64,000 bases of DNA, from positions 62,001 to 126,000 of the forward strand of contig NZ_LWAH01000012.1 in assembly GCF_001632285.1 (NCBI RefSeq). Direction: 5' to 3'. The stretch comes from Moraxella catarrhalis. Lineage in GTDB: Bacteria > Pseudomonadota > Gammaproteobacteria > Pseudomonadales > Moraxellaceae. The notes beneath the pieces are model-generated. The model ran no database searches, was not told where the DNA came from, and saw only the letters and a program-made list of their open reading frames with translations. Positions within the stretch are counted from its first letter, which is position 1. Each line of letters begins with the position of its first letter. The translations under genes were made by a program, and so were the position numbers. Shown piece after piece: positions 8,962 to 19,323 of this stretch.

Positions 8962-10752
8962 TTAAAAGACATACTCTAAGCTGACCTTAAAGTTACGACC
9001 AGGCGCTAAGAAACGATTAATTCCCTCATCATTTTTCTTATCAATCATGTTACTGGTACCAAATGGTCGAATTGAGCGTGCCGAATCCCAAGTCATATAT
9101 TTTTTATTGGTAAGATTATACGCACCCAGTTGCAGCGTCAGGTTTTTGGTAGGTTTATAATAACCTGTTAAATCAACCGTCGTATAACCGCCACTTCTCC
9201 ATCTAAGCGTACTATCTTTTGCTTGCTCCTCTTTCCAAAATAGATTGTAGGTATCTTCAGCCTTTTTGGCACTGACACGGGTAATGTACAAATTTCCACC
9301 AAATTTTTCATTCTTAGCATCATAACCAATACCAAAAACCGAGGTGTCAGGCTGAATGGCATTCATCGGAATATTACCATCAGCACGACCTTTTTGGCGT
9401 GTCATCTTATAGCTGAGCTGTGTTCCATTTATGGCAGGTACCAGCTCACCCAATTTTAGCACAGAATTAATCTCAATACCCTCTGCTTTGGCATTTTGCC
9501 GATTCATGCTTTGATAAACTGACCATTTTCTAGAACTTTTTCTTTCAATATCCTCCAAACCACGAAAAACAAAATCAATAAAATCGGTATAAAAGCCTTT
9601 AGAATACTTGACCTGTAAATTGATATTTTTGGTCACATCAAACGCAGGCGAGAGACTGTATGAATGCTGCGAATGGGTTTTGGGTTGTCCAATATAAGCA
9701 ATATTTTTTGCAGGGTTTTGGGCAAGTTTGGTCTCATAAGCCTCTTTTTTGGCATGATAATCCGCCAAATCGGTTCTAAATTTTGGGTCATTTCTACCAC
9801 TGTATTTTGAGCTCTACCATTTTGGTTCTTCGCCAACATCATTGCTTGGTAGTGGAATAAATAGACCTTTGACCAAATCATCTGGAATTTTGGCAGTTTG
9901 TCCAGGTATATAATTTTGCTGATATTTGATACGGTTATAGCGATATCCCAATCCCAAACGAACCCGATCACCAATTAAGACAGAGTCATTTAAGTAAACC
10001 GAGCCATCTTTGGTTTTTACAGGAATTAAAAATGAAAAAGTAGTGTGTCTTGGGCACAACAGACCATTAAATGTTGATGAATTATCACAGGTACGAAGTT
10101 TTTCACTAAAATCCCAGCCTAAGGTTTTATCACTCCACCAAGTCGATGACCAAGCATTATATCCAGATTTATTGACCATGGATTTTTCGGTTGTTTCATA
10201 GCTTGCACCATAAGTCATGTGATGAGATACACTACCTTTATCCAGCCACTTTTTAAAGTCAAGATTCATCTGCTTGGTATTGGTATTTAAATCACGATCA
10301 GAATATAAATTTTCTAAATACCCTTGGCTTGACGGAAATGGCATCAGTATCTTATGAGAATATTGAGAAGTCGTTGCGTAAGTTTTATTGGTATTAGGAT
10401 CAGTTTTTCTGCGATCCAAGTTGACTTTAGTGGTGCGAACAAACCTGCCATAGTTTGCTTCATAAGCATCAACTGGACTATCACAGTCAAAGACATCACA
10501 ATCAAACCAATGCTGATCAACACGCCTGCTGTCAAAATCTGAATACACTTTACCATTCGCATGAAGCACAGCTTTACCGTTTTCACCTGCAGCAACCGTA
10601 AAAGGATTGCCATTTTTATCCACAACTTTACCATCTTTAAGCTGTAATCCTAATGGGTTGCTCAGTGCTTGACAATGCTCACCATCACAATAATCATCTG
10701 TGCGTGCTTTTGTGTTAATATCTTGTTTGGTTAGTTTTATAGAAGCTTCATC
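8962..10752 (-). pseudogene. decayed TonB-dependent hemoglobin/transferrin-type receptor
   Basis: One continuous minus-strand frame encodes the barrel of a TonB-dependent receptor in the hemoglobin/transferrin/lactoferrin group. It contains KQDINTKARTDDYCDG near its start, strand-like motifs such as RLGLGYRYNRIKYQQ and FDVTKNINLQVKYSKGF, and a C-terminus NRFLAPGRNFKVSLEYVF ending in aromatic F. Two lesions are visible. First, a TAA at 10753-10755 lies directly before the homology, with no signal peptide, TonB box or plug, so the 5' third or more is gone. Second, an in-frame TAG at 9814-9816 splits the rest after EEPKW; the frame resumes unchanged with SSKYSGRNDPKF, so it is a nonsense change, not a frameshift. 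About 596 codons remain of the usual 800-1000. Confidence 0.85.
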
Positions 10753-10809
10753 TTATAAAAAATTCATAAAAAAGATTGTAATTGATGATGGTTATGCTAT
10801 GCTATGACC

Positions 10810-10969
10810 ATCTGATTTGTCCAGCCAACTATTAACACGGTGTTAACACGCTGGTTTTATCATCATCAAATCAGGTAACAAAAGGAAAATTGTAAGCAGG
10901 GATTAGCTTCACACATGACATCATATCGTATTGATGATACGCCTACCCTGCTCCTTTGACAAGGAGTGA
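10810..10969 (+). promoter_or_regulatory. structured leader that can sequester the Shine-Dalgarno of the symporter operon
   Basis: Stems seen by eye: CTGATTTG (10812-10819) with CAAATCAG (10867-10874); nested CCAGC (10821-10825) with GCTGG (10850-10854) and TTAACA (10832-10837) with TGTTAA (10841-10846), then TTTTAT, terminator-like; GCAGGG (10896-10901) with CCCTGC (10946-10951); and CTCCTT (10951-10956) with AAGGAG (10961-10966), which buries the ribosome-binding site. An alternative pairing AAAGGA (10881-10886) with TCCTTT (10952-10957) would free it. This is the architecture of a cis-acting RNA switch. I do not recognise the class; a protein-binding leader or thermosensor are other options. 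Confidence 0.5.
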
Positions 10970-10972
10970 TCT

Positions 10973-11239
10973 ATGTCACAACATGAACATCATCATACCA
11001 GTGGATATTGGGCAGCCAATGTCCGAATCATTACTATTTGTTTAATTATTTGGGCACTTGTTTCCCATGGCTTTGCCATTTGGCTTAGACCAATGCTGTC
11101 AGGCATCCAATTCGGTGGTGCTGACTTGGGTTTTTGGTTCGGTCAGCAAGGTTCAATTTTGTGTTTTATTCTTTTAATCTTTTTTTATTCATGGCGAATG
11201 AACAAGCTTGAAGAACGCTTTGGGGTCAAGGAGGACTAA
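10973..11239 (+). CDS. DUF4212 protein, small subunit of sodium/solute symporter
   Basis: An 88-residue protein with an N-terminal histidine-rich stretch (MSQHEHHHTSGYW). Two hydrophobic segments follow, at about residues 18-40 and 55-75, and the end is charged (NKLEERFGVKED). This matches the DUF4212 family, which is found beside large SSS-family symporters and is thought to be their small membrane partner. The stop is three bases before the ATG of the symporter and carries the latter's AAGGAGG Shine-Dalgarno, so the two are translationally linked. Its own AAGGAG lies in the hairpin described for the leader. Confidence 0.9.
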   Translation: MSQHEHHHTSGYWAANVRIITICLIIWALVSHGFAIWLRPMLSGIQFGGADLGFWFGQQGSILCFILLIFFYSWRMNKLEERFGVKED

Positions 11240-11242
11240 CCC

Positions 11243-13015
11243 ATGAGTCAATTTTGGATTAATATCATTTTTGTTAGTTTGTCATTTGCTCTTTATTTTG
11301 GTATTGCGATTTGGGCTCGTGCTGGCTCTACCAAAGAATTTTATGTGGCAGGCGGTGGTGTACACCCTGTTGTTAATGGTATGGCAACGGCTGCTGACTG
11401 GATGAGTGCAGCATCATTCATCTCAATGGCGGGTATGCTTGCCATGGGTGGTTATGCTGCCTCTGCCTATCTGATGGGCTGGACTGGTGGCTTTGTTCTG
11501 TTGGCTTTATTGCTTGCACCATATTTGCGTAAGTTTGGTAAATTTACCGTTCCTGACTTTATTGGCGATCGTTTTTATAGTAAAACAGCTCGCTTAGTTG
11601 CAGTTGTCTGCTTGATTTTGGCATGTACGACATATGTTATTGGTCAAATGACAGGTGCAGGCGTTGCTTTTTCTCGCTTCCTAGAAGTTGATAGCAACAC
11701 AGGTCTTATCATTGCTGCGATTGTTGTTTTGTTTTATGCAGTTCTTGGGGGCATGAAAGGCATCACTTATACCCAAGTTGCTCAGTACTGTGTACTGATG
11801 GTTGCTTATATCATTCCTGCCATCTTCATTTCTTTGAACTTAACTGGTAACCCAATTCCCCAGCTGGGTATGTTTGGCAATGATGTCAGTACAGGTATGC
11901 CAATTCTACAAAAGCTTGATATGCTGGTTGCTGACCTTGGCTTTGCTCAGTATACCGCTGATGTGCCAAATAAGCTTAATATGTTCTTATTGACCATGTC
12001 TTTGATGATTGGTACTGCTGGTTTGCCACATGTTATCATCCGCTTTTTTACCGTGCCTAAAGTATCAGATGCACGCATCTCGGCAGGCTGGACATTGATC
12101 TTTATTGCACTGTTATACACCACAGCACCTGCAGTAGGTTCTATGGCACGTCTAAATATTATCAATACTGTTTACCCACAAGGGCTTAATCAGCCAGCAT
12201 TGGCATACGAAGCACGCCCAGAGTGGATGAAAAACTGGGAAACGACTGGTCTTTTGAAATATGAGGACAAAAATAATGACGGCCTAATTCAATACTATAA
12301 TGACAAAAATGAAGAATATGCAACAACCGTTACTGCCGAGAAAGGTTGGCAAGGTAATGAGCTGACTGCCAATAATGATATCTTAGTACTTGCTAATCCT
12401 GAAATTGCAAATCTACCAAGTTGGGTCATTGGTTTGATTGCAGCAGGTGGTTTGGCAGCGGCATTATCCACAGCAGCAGGTCTTTTATTAGCAATCTCAT
12501 CAGCCATCTCACATGACCTTATTAAGAAAACCATCAAACCTGATATCAACGACAAAGGTGAACTTATGGCGGCACGCATCTCAATGACGATTGCGATCGT
12601 GGTTGCAACCTATTTAGGCATGAATCCACCAGGATTTACTGCACAGGTTGTTGCTGTCGCCTTTGGTATTGCTGCATCAAGCTTATTCCCAGCACTGATG
12701 ATGGGTATTTTCTCAAAACGCATCAACTCAACAGGTGCAACTGCTGGCATGATTGCAGGCTTGAGTGCAACATGTATCTATGTATTTTTATACATGGGCT
12801 GGTTCTTCATTCCAGGCACCAATAGTTTTGAAAATGTGGAAGCCAACTGGATCTTAGGCGTCTCGCCACTGTCATTTGGAGCCATTGGTGCTGTAATTAA
12901 CTTCATTGTTGCGATCGCTGTATCTGCCATGGGCAATCCACCGCCAAAAGAAGTTCAAGATTTGGTTGAAAGTGTTCGTTATCCAAAAGGTGCAGGCGGT
13001 GCAATCAACCACTAA
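11243..13015 (+). CDS. sodium:solute symporter, large subunit (VC_2705/ActP-like)
   Basis: SSS-family transporter of 590 residues with about 13 hydrophobic segments; relatives such as ActP move acetate and other short monocarboxylates with sodium. Typical blocks are STKEFYVAGGGVHPVVNGMA, ATAADWMSAASFISMAGM, YLRKFGKFTVPDFIGDRFYS and GLAAALSTAAGLLLAISSAI. A hydrophilic loop at about residues 325-395 contains D-K-N-N-D-G-L-I-Q-Y-Y-N (342-353), spaced like an EF-hand calcium loop except for N at position 12. It lies three bases after DUF4212 and is followed by a terminator. Substrate is inferred only from family. Confidence 0.92.
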   Translation: MSQFWINIIFVSLSFALYFGIAIWARAGSTKEFYVAGGGVHPVVNGMATAADWMSAASFISMAGMLAMGGYAASAYLMGWTGGFVLLALLLAPYLRKFGKFTVPDFIGDRFYSKTARLVAVVCLILACTTYVIGQMTGAGVAFSRFLEVDSNTGLIIAAIVVLFYAVLGGMKGITYTQVAQYCVLMVAYIIPAIFISLNLTGNPIPQLGMFGNDVSTGMPILQKLDMLVADLGFAQYTADVPNKLNMFLLTMSLMIGTAGLPHVIIRFFTVPKVSDARISAGWTLIFIALLYTTAPAVGSMARLNIINTVYPQGLNQPALAYEARPEWMKNWETTGLLKYEDKNNDGLIQYYNDKNEEYATTVTAEKGWQGNELTANNDILVLANPEIANLPSWVIGLIAAGGLAAALSTAAGLLLAISSAISHDLIKKTIKPDINDKGELMAARISMTIAIVVATYLGMNPPGFTAQVVAVAFGIAASSLFPALMMGIFSKRINSTGATAGMIAGLSATCIYVFLYMGWFFIPGTNSFENVEANWILGVSPLSFGAIGAVINFIVAIAVSAMGNPPPKEVQDLVESVRYPKGAGGAINH

Positions 13016-13028
13016 CCTACCCTCTTAT

Positions 13029-13060
13029 AAAAAATCGCTCAGAATTCTGGGCGATTTTTT
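13029..13060 (+). terminator. terminator after the symporter operon
   Basis: AAAAAATCGCTCAGA pairs with TCTGGGCGATTTTTT around a two-base centre; 15-base arms and a T run. Confidence 0.85.
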
Positions 13061-13208
13061 AATAAGTTTAAATAGTTTTTTTGGTGACACCCATAAGATT
13101 GTGATAATTTTTATGGCATTTTATGCTGTAGTTATCTATAATATTTATTCATAATATTTCACTACATAAAATTACATTTTTTATACACATATAAAGGATA
13201 AACCAATC

Positions 13209-13667
13209 ATGATGTTTTGGGAAATCTTGGCGACCATCTTTAGCGGTTTTTTATTGGCAGGTCTTGTTATGCCAATCCGATTATTTTATAAGCGTGCACC
13301 AAAATGGATCGTACCTGTTGCAGCAGGATTGGGAATGATTGGCTTTCAGGTATATACCGAATATGCTTGGGCAAATGATGCCATTGCCAAGCTTCCTGAC
13401 CAAAGCATCGTCGTTGCCAAAGTAGAAAAAAGCACTTGGTTTCGCCCTTGGTCGTATGTCAAACCACAGGTTTTTCAATTTGTGGTATTAGATAAGGGCA
13501 ACACTCGGATAGATTTTAATAATCCAGCCATTAAACACAGTACGCTGTATTTTTTTGAACGCCGTGCAGCAGTGCATCCACTTGGCATTTCTGTTGATTG
13601 CACTCATCCTAATTTGGCATTTAATGACACCACCAATCAAAATATTATCGACGCCCTTTGTCCATAG
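13209..13667 (+). CDS. uncharacterised membrane-anchored protein
   Basis: A 152-residue protein that I cannot place in a named family. Two hydrophobic helices lie at about residues 5-27 and 34-52 (VPVAAGLGMIGFQVY). They are followed by a soluble part of about 100 residues with KVEKSTWFRPWSYVKPQVFQFVVLDKG, a pattern that looks like a small beta-rich domain. Two cysteines are near the end (about 129 and 151). AAAGGATAAACC precedes tandem ATG codons at 13209 and 13212; either may be used. It is a monocistronic gene between two terminators, and the soluble part is probably periplasmic. Confidence 0.75.
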   Translation: MMFWEILATIFSGFLLAGLVMPIRLFYKRAPKWIVPVAAGLGMIGFQVYTEYAWANDAIAKLPDQSIVVAKVEKSTWFRPWSYVKPQVFQFVVLDKGNTRIDFNNPAIKHSTLYFFERRAAVHPLGISVDCTHPNLAFNDTTNQNIIDALCP

Positions 13668-13676
13668 CTTCACCCA

Positions 13677-13711
13677 ATCAAAAAGATGCTTATCACAAGC
13701 ATCTTTTTGAT
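13677..13711. terminator. hairpin terminator between convergent genes
   Basis: ATCAAAAAGATGCTT and AAGCATCTTTTTGAT form a perfect 15-base stem with a five-base loop. It closes the 13.2-kb gene and could also work on the opposite strand for apbC. Confidence 0.8.
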
Positions 13712-13757
13712 ATTAATATCAGCTCACCAGATCAATACTCTATATTAAAATTCTACA

Positions 13758-14954
13758 TTAAAAAAACCGCTCACTGGATTTTTTGGTAAACTGTATAGCA
13801 CACTCATTGACAAGCTTAGCAATATGCTCATAATGCCAAGCTAAGTTGGCATCAATTAACTCATCCGCCTTGCCATTATCCATTGCTGCACGAATGCTGG
13901 CATCCAGTGGTAATTGACCAAGTAAAGGGACATCATAAGCTTTTGCCATTTCATCACCGCCACCTGTCCCAAAAATCGCTTCGGTATGACCACAATGCGT
14001 ACAGGTATGTAGTGCCATATTTTCAATAATACCAAGCACCCTAATATCAGTTTTATGAAACATCTCTACGCCTTTTTTGGCATCAAGCAGTGCGATATGC
14101 TGTGGTGTTGTCACGATAATCGCCCCTGTTAAAGGAATACGCTGTGCCAAAGTTAGCTGAATATCCCCTGTACCTGGTGGCATATCAATCAGCAAATAAT
14201 CCAGCTGTGGCCAGTTGGTTTGATTATAAAGCTGCATTAATGCGCCTGTTGCTTTGATGCCACGCCATGCAATTGGTGTATTTTCAGCGTCAATCAAATT
14301 ACCAATTGAAAGCACTGCCATCCCATTTGCATCAATTGGGATAAACTGGTCATTTTCTACGATCGGCTTTTTGGTTGCCACGCCCAACATGGTTGGAATG
14401 GAAGGTCCATAAATATCTGCATCCAAAATACCGACACGCTTACCCATCTTTTGAAGTGCCAACGCCAGATTTACCGTTGTTGTGGATTTACCAACGCCAC
14501 CTTTACCTGAAGCCACAGCGATGATATGGGTGATGCGTGGATGGGCGTTCAGTTGTGACTGCTTAGTTGCTGCCTTAGTGGGTGGCTTATCATCATGCTG
14601 AGCGGAGATGGCATCGGTTTTTTTGGTGGGATGATGGGTTTTGACAAGATTGGGCTGTGTGGTGTGGTTGTGAGTATTGTCCGAGCCATTATCCTTTGAG
14701 CTGACCGTAACATTGATATTAACCTCTTTAATGCCAATAGGATACAGCTTTTGTTGTAATTTATGATACTGTTTTTCAAGCTCAGCGGTATCATCAGACT
14801 CAAAAATTCGCATTTGTAATTGCAATATTTTATCATCAACAATATCCATTTTCTCAATATATTGCCTAAACGGCTGTCCATAGAGCATCATCTCATCAAT
14901 GACTGCTTGCATGGGGTCAGTTGTTGGCTTTTTCTTTTTAAATAATTCAAACAT
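13758..14954 (-). CDS. apbC: Mrp/ApbC iron-sulfur cluster carrier ATPase
   Basis: P-loop ATPase that binds and transfers [4Fe-4S] clusters to apo-proteins in the cytoplasm. The deviant Walker A motif ASGKGGVGKSTTTVNLALAL (about residues 147-166) is followed by GILDADIYGPSIPTMLG and DYLLIDMPPGTGD. The bridging CxxC cluster ligands are in HTCTHCGH. At 398 residues it is of normal length: an N-terminal MIP18-like region, then a low-complexity linker (about 95-135) rich in H, T, K and N, then the ATPase domain. GGTGGTGAGAT precedes the ATG. It is divergent from queA. Confidence 0.95.
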   Translation of the reverse strand: MFELFKKKKPTTDPMQAVIDEMMLYGQPFRQYIEKMDIVDDKILQLQMRIFESDDTAELEKQYHKLQQKLYPIGIKEVNINVTVSSKDNGSDNTHNHTTQPNLVKTHHPTKKTDAISAQHDDKPPTKAATKQSQLNAHPRITHIIAVASGKGGVGKSTTTVNLALALQKMGKRVGILDADIYGPSIPTMLGVATKKPIVENDQFIPIDANGMAVLSIGNLIDAENTPIAWRGIKATGALMQLYNQTNWPQLDYLLIDMPPGTGDIQLTLAQRIPLTGAIIVTTPQHIALLDAKKGVEMFHKTDIRVLGIIENMALHTCTHCGHTEAIFGTGGGDEMAKAYDVPLLGQLPLDASIRAAMDNGKADELIDANLAWHYEHIAKLVNECAIQFTKKSSERFF

Positions 14955-15123
14955 ATCTCACCACCAGATGACTTTGATTGATTAACTCACACTTTGATAG
15001 ACATAACTATCATCATTAGATATTTTAGCACAGTTACGGTGCGTCATAAAGGCAATCAGTCGCTAGAGAATATGATCAAAGTTTGCTAAAATACGCAATT
15101 TATTATTGACAATCTCATCAGCC

Positions 15124-16197
15124 ATGACACAACAAACCCAACCTGTCTTACTTAGCGACTATGACTACCATTTGCCTGACGACCTAATCGCTCGGTATCC
15201 TTTAAATGAGCGTACCAGCTCACGCCTATTGCATGTCTCAAAAAACAGCTGTCAAGATTTACGATTTACCGATTTACCAAACTTATTAAAAAGTGGGGAT
15301 TTATTGGTACTCAATGACACCAAAGTCATCAAAGCTCGCCTGCATGGTCAAAAACAAACAGGGGGAGCGGTTGAGGTTTTGATTGAACGCATATTGCCCG
15401 ATGAAATCAACAACAATCTTTATAAAGCCTTGTGCCATGTACGCTCAAGCCGCTCACCAAAAGTCGGGCAAACTCTAAATTTAGCCAATAATCAGATGCA
15501 AGCTACCGTTATCGGTCGCCAAGACAATTTATTTATTCTAGGCTTTAGGTCGCCCATTTTGGCTGATTTGGATAACTATGGTCAAATGCCCATTCCGCCC
15601 TATTTTGAGCGAAAGGCTGATGAAACAGATGATGAGCGTTATCAAACTGTCTTTCATAATCCCACCAAATCCGCCAGTGTTGCTGCACCAACAGCCAGCC
15701 TACACTTTGATGACGCATTATTGACACAGCTTAGAAAAAAAGGCGTTCAAATTGCTTTTGTTACTCTGCATGTTGGTTCTGGTACATTTACGCCAGTCAA
15801 AGTCGACAATCTAGCCGATCATGTCATGCATGCTGAATACGCTCATCTTCCTGCGTCTACTGCTACTCTTATCAATAACACCAAATCTGCAGGTGGCCGC
15901 ATCATTGCCGTTGGCACAACCGTTACTCGTACGCTTGAAACGGCACACCGTCATCGTATTCATGGTGAATTGGTTGAATTTTTGGGAGATACCCAAATTT
16001 TTATTTATCCACCTTATGAATTTGGTGTGGTAGATTGCTTGATTACGAATTTTCACTTACCAAAATCAACGCTTTTAATGTTAGTCTCAGCATTTGCTGG
16101 CACTCAAACCATTCAAGAAGCTTACAATCATGCCATCAAAAACAAATACCGTTTCTTTAGCTATGGCGATGCGATGTTTTTGGAAAAAGCCCAGTAA
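15124..16197 (+). CDS. queA: S-adenosylmethionine:tRNA ribosyltransferase-isomerase
   Basis: Transfers and isomerises the ribose of SAM onto 7-aminomethyl-deazaguanine in tRNA, giving epoxyqueuosine. Recognised by DYHLPDDLIARYPLNERTSSRL at the N-terminus (read here in two pieces), LLVLNDTKVIKARLHG, GQMPIPPYFERKA, FVTLHVGSGTFTPVK and SAFAGTQTIQEAYNHAI. I choose ATG 15124 (MTQQTQPVLLSDYD), because an upstream TTG at 15106 adds residues unlike the family. No strong Shine-Dalgarno is seen. tgt follows 116 bases downstream on the same strand and acts one step earlier. Confidence 0.96.
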   Translation: MTQQTQPVLLSDYDYHLPDDLIARYPLNERTSSRLLHVSKNSCQDLRFTDLPNLLKSGDLLVLNDTKVIKARLHGQKQTGGAVEVLIERILPDEINNNLYKALCHVRSSRSPKVGQTLNLANNQMQATVIGRQDNLFILGFRSPILADLDNYGQMPIPPYFERKADETDDERYQTVFHNPTKSASVAAPTASLHFDDALLTQLRKKGVQIAFVTLHVGSGTFTPVKVDNLADHVMHAEYAHLPASTATLINNTKSAGGRIIAVGTTVTRTLETAHRHRIHGELVEFLGDTQIFIYPPYEFGVVDCLITNFHLPKSTLLMLVSAFAGTQTIQEAYNHAIKNKYRFFSYGDAMFLEKAQ

Positions 16198-16229
16198 CAT
16201 GAGCTTACAACCAATTTGGCTCACCTTAG

Positions 16230-17462
<1,233 letters not shown>

Positions 17463-17541
17463 TTATTTCATGATGAGTTAAAATATCGCTTAGCATCTTT
17501 TTATCATTTAAGTTTCAAGATTAACTTTAAGACACCGCACC

Positions 17542-19278
17542 ATGTCCCTTAAACACAACCAAACCCACAACACCACTTTTACCAAATTTTTAAAGTCCAA
17601 CAGCTTTTGGTCTAAGGGCTTTTGGTCTAACCGCCATCACCGCACCAAAGATTTAAAAGGGTTAGATGCTTATCTGTTTATGGCAATTGTGGCGATATTT
17701 TTGACCACAACTGCCAATGTGACATTTTTTCAACAAGTCATGTCAGTATACCCATTGGCAAATTACGCACTTTTTATCGCTTCATTGGCGGTAGTCTTAA
17801 CAGGCGTTTTGTTGCTCTTATTGGTGTTGCTTGGCTATCGGCATACCTTAAAGACGGTGGCAATTTGTTTTATTTTAATCGCTGCTTTTGCTGGTCATTT
17901 TACCGACACCTATGGCACTGTCTACGACACCACCATGCTACAAAATGCCTTACAAACTGACACGGCAGAAACCAAAGATTTATTAAGCATGAAGCTTTTA
18001 ATCCGTGTTGTGTTGTTGGCTGGTTTGCCCATCTGTTGGATTATTGGGCAGCCATTGTCATTTGGCACACTCAAAGCAAGTTTAATGAAGCGGCTGGTTA
18101 CCTATCTTGTGGCTTTGGCATTGGTTGGCTTGCCCATTTTGGCATTTAGCAGTCAATACGCCAGTTTTTTTAGGGAACATAAACCGTTGCGATTTTTTAC
18201 CAATCCTGTAACGGTGATGTATTCAGCAGGCAAACTTGCCAATATGAGTTATAAAAACGCCACCAAACCCACCGAAACCATCATGCACGCCAATGATGCC
18301 ATACAAAAAACCACCGCTTCCACTCGCAAGCCCAGATTGGTGGTGATGGTGGTGGGTGAGACGGCCCGTGCTGACCATGCGTCTTTTAATGGTTATCAGC
18401 GAGCCACTTTTCCCCACATGGACAAACTCATTAGCTTAGGGCAAGTGCATAATTTTGGTAATGCCACTTCTTGTGGCACATCAACGGCATATTCTGTCCC
18501 ATGTATGTTCAGTTATTTGGGAGCAGAAAAATACGATGTTGATACCGCCGATTACCATGAAAATGTCATTGACACCTTAGACCGCTTGGGTGTGGCGATA
18601 TTGTGGCGAGATAATAACTCTGATTCAAAAGGCGTGATGAATCGCCTGCCTGCCAAACAGTATCAAGACTACAAAAACAGCCCCCTTCAAGGTGGCAATA
18701 ACACCATTTGCCACACCAACCCTTATGATGAATGCCGTGATGTGGGCATGTTGGTGGATTTAGATGACCATGTCAAGGCTCATGCCAATCAAGACATATT
18801 AATAGTGTTGCATCAAATGGGCAACCATGGCCCTGCTTATTATAAACGCTATGACGATGAATTTGCTCAGTTTTTGCCTGTTTGTACAAGTAGCGAGTTG
18901 GCAGAATGTGAGCGACAAACGGTCATTAATGCTTATGACAATGCGTTATTGGCGACTGATGACTTTTTAAAACAAACCATCGATTGGTTGGCAGCACAAA
19001 CACACGCTGACACCGCCATGTTATATTTAAGCGACCATGGTGAAAGCTTAGGAGAAAAAGGCGTTTATTTACATGGCATGCCTAAGGCGTTTGCCCCAAA
19101 AGAACAACTGAGCATTCCTGCGTTACTTTGGTTGGGAGTAGACAGTCCATTTGCAGTGGCAAATTCGCCAACGGCTGGCTTTAGCCACGATGCCATCACC
19201 CCGACACTGCTCAACTTATTTGATGTCAGCACACAAGCCACGGCAGATAAAACAGCATTTGTTAATCCTTTGGATTGA
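17542..19278 (+). CDS. eptA: lipid A / lipooligosaccharide phosphoethanolamine transferase
   Basis: Inner-membrane enzyme of the EptA family that adds phosphoethanolamine from phosphatidylethanolamine to the lipid A region, lowering negative charge and binding of cationic peptides. At 578 residues it has about five transmembrane helices (45-220) and then a periplasmic alkaline-phosphatase-like domain starting near VVMVVGETARADHASFNGY. The nucleophile threonine lies in SCGTSTAYSVPCMFS (about T313), and metal ligands follow in YLSDHGESLGEKGVY. The first 40 residues are a non-conserved cytoplasmic extension with a repeated F-W-S motif from a 15-base duplication. A PAP2 phosphatase follows 45 bases downstream. 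Confidence 0.93.
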   Translation: MSLKHNQTHNTTFTKFLKSNSFWSKGFWSNRHHRTKDLKGLDAYLFMAIVAIFLTTTANVTFFQQVMSVYPLANYALFIASLAVVLTGVLLLLLVLLGYRHTLKTVAICFILIAAFAGHFTDTYGTVYDTTMLQNALQTDTAETKDLLSMKLLIRVVLLAGLPICWIIGQPLSFGTLKASLMKRLVTYLVALALVGLPILAFSSQYASFFREHKPLRFFTNPVTVMYSAGKLANMSYKNATKPTETIMHANDAIQKTTASTRKPRLVVMVVGETARADHASFNGYQRATFPHMDKLISLGQVHNFGNATSCGTSTAYSVPCMFSYLGAEKYDVDTADYHENVIDTLDRLGVAILWRDNNSDSKGVMNRLPAKQYQDYKNSPLQGGNNTICHTNPYDECRDVGMLVDLDDHVKAHANQDILIVLHQMGNHGPAYYKRYDDEFAQFLPVCTSSELAECERQTVINAYDNALLATDDFLKQTIDWLAAQTHADTAMLYLSDHGESLGEKGVYLHGMPKAFAPKEQLSIPALLWLGVDSPFAVANSPTAGFSHDAITPTLLNLFDVSTQATADKTAFVNPLD

Positions 19279-19323
19279 TAAGCTTTCCAATGGAGCTTTC
19301 CAATAGCTAGGTAGAATCATCAA

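Noticed and set aside
9633..9974. Separate gene bridging the two halves of the TonB receptor remnant
   Set aside because: It is in a different frame; the receptor homology continues in one frame on both sides of the TAG, so the bridge is a shadow.
13281..13478. Antisense frame within the 13.2-kb gene
   Set aside because: Shadow of the coding strand, no ribosome site.
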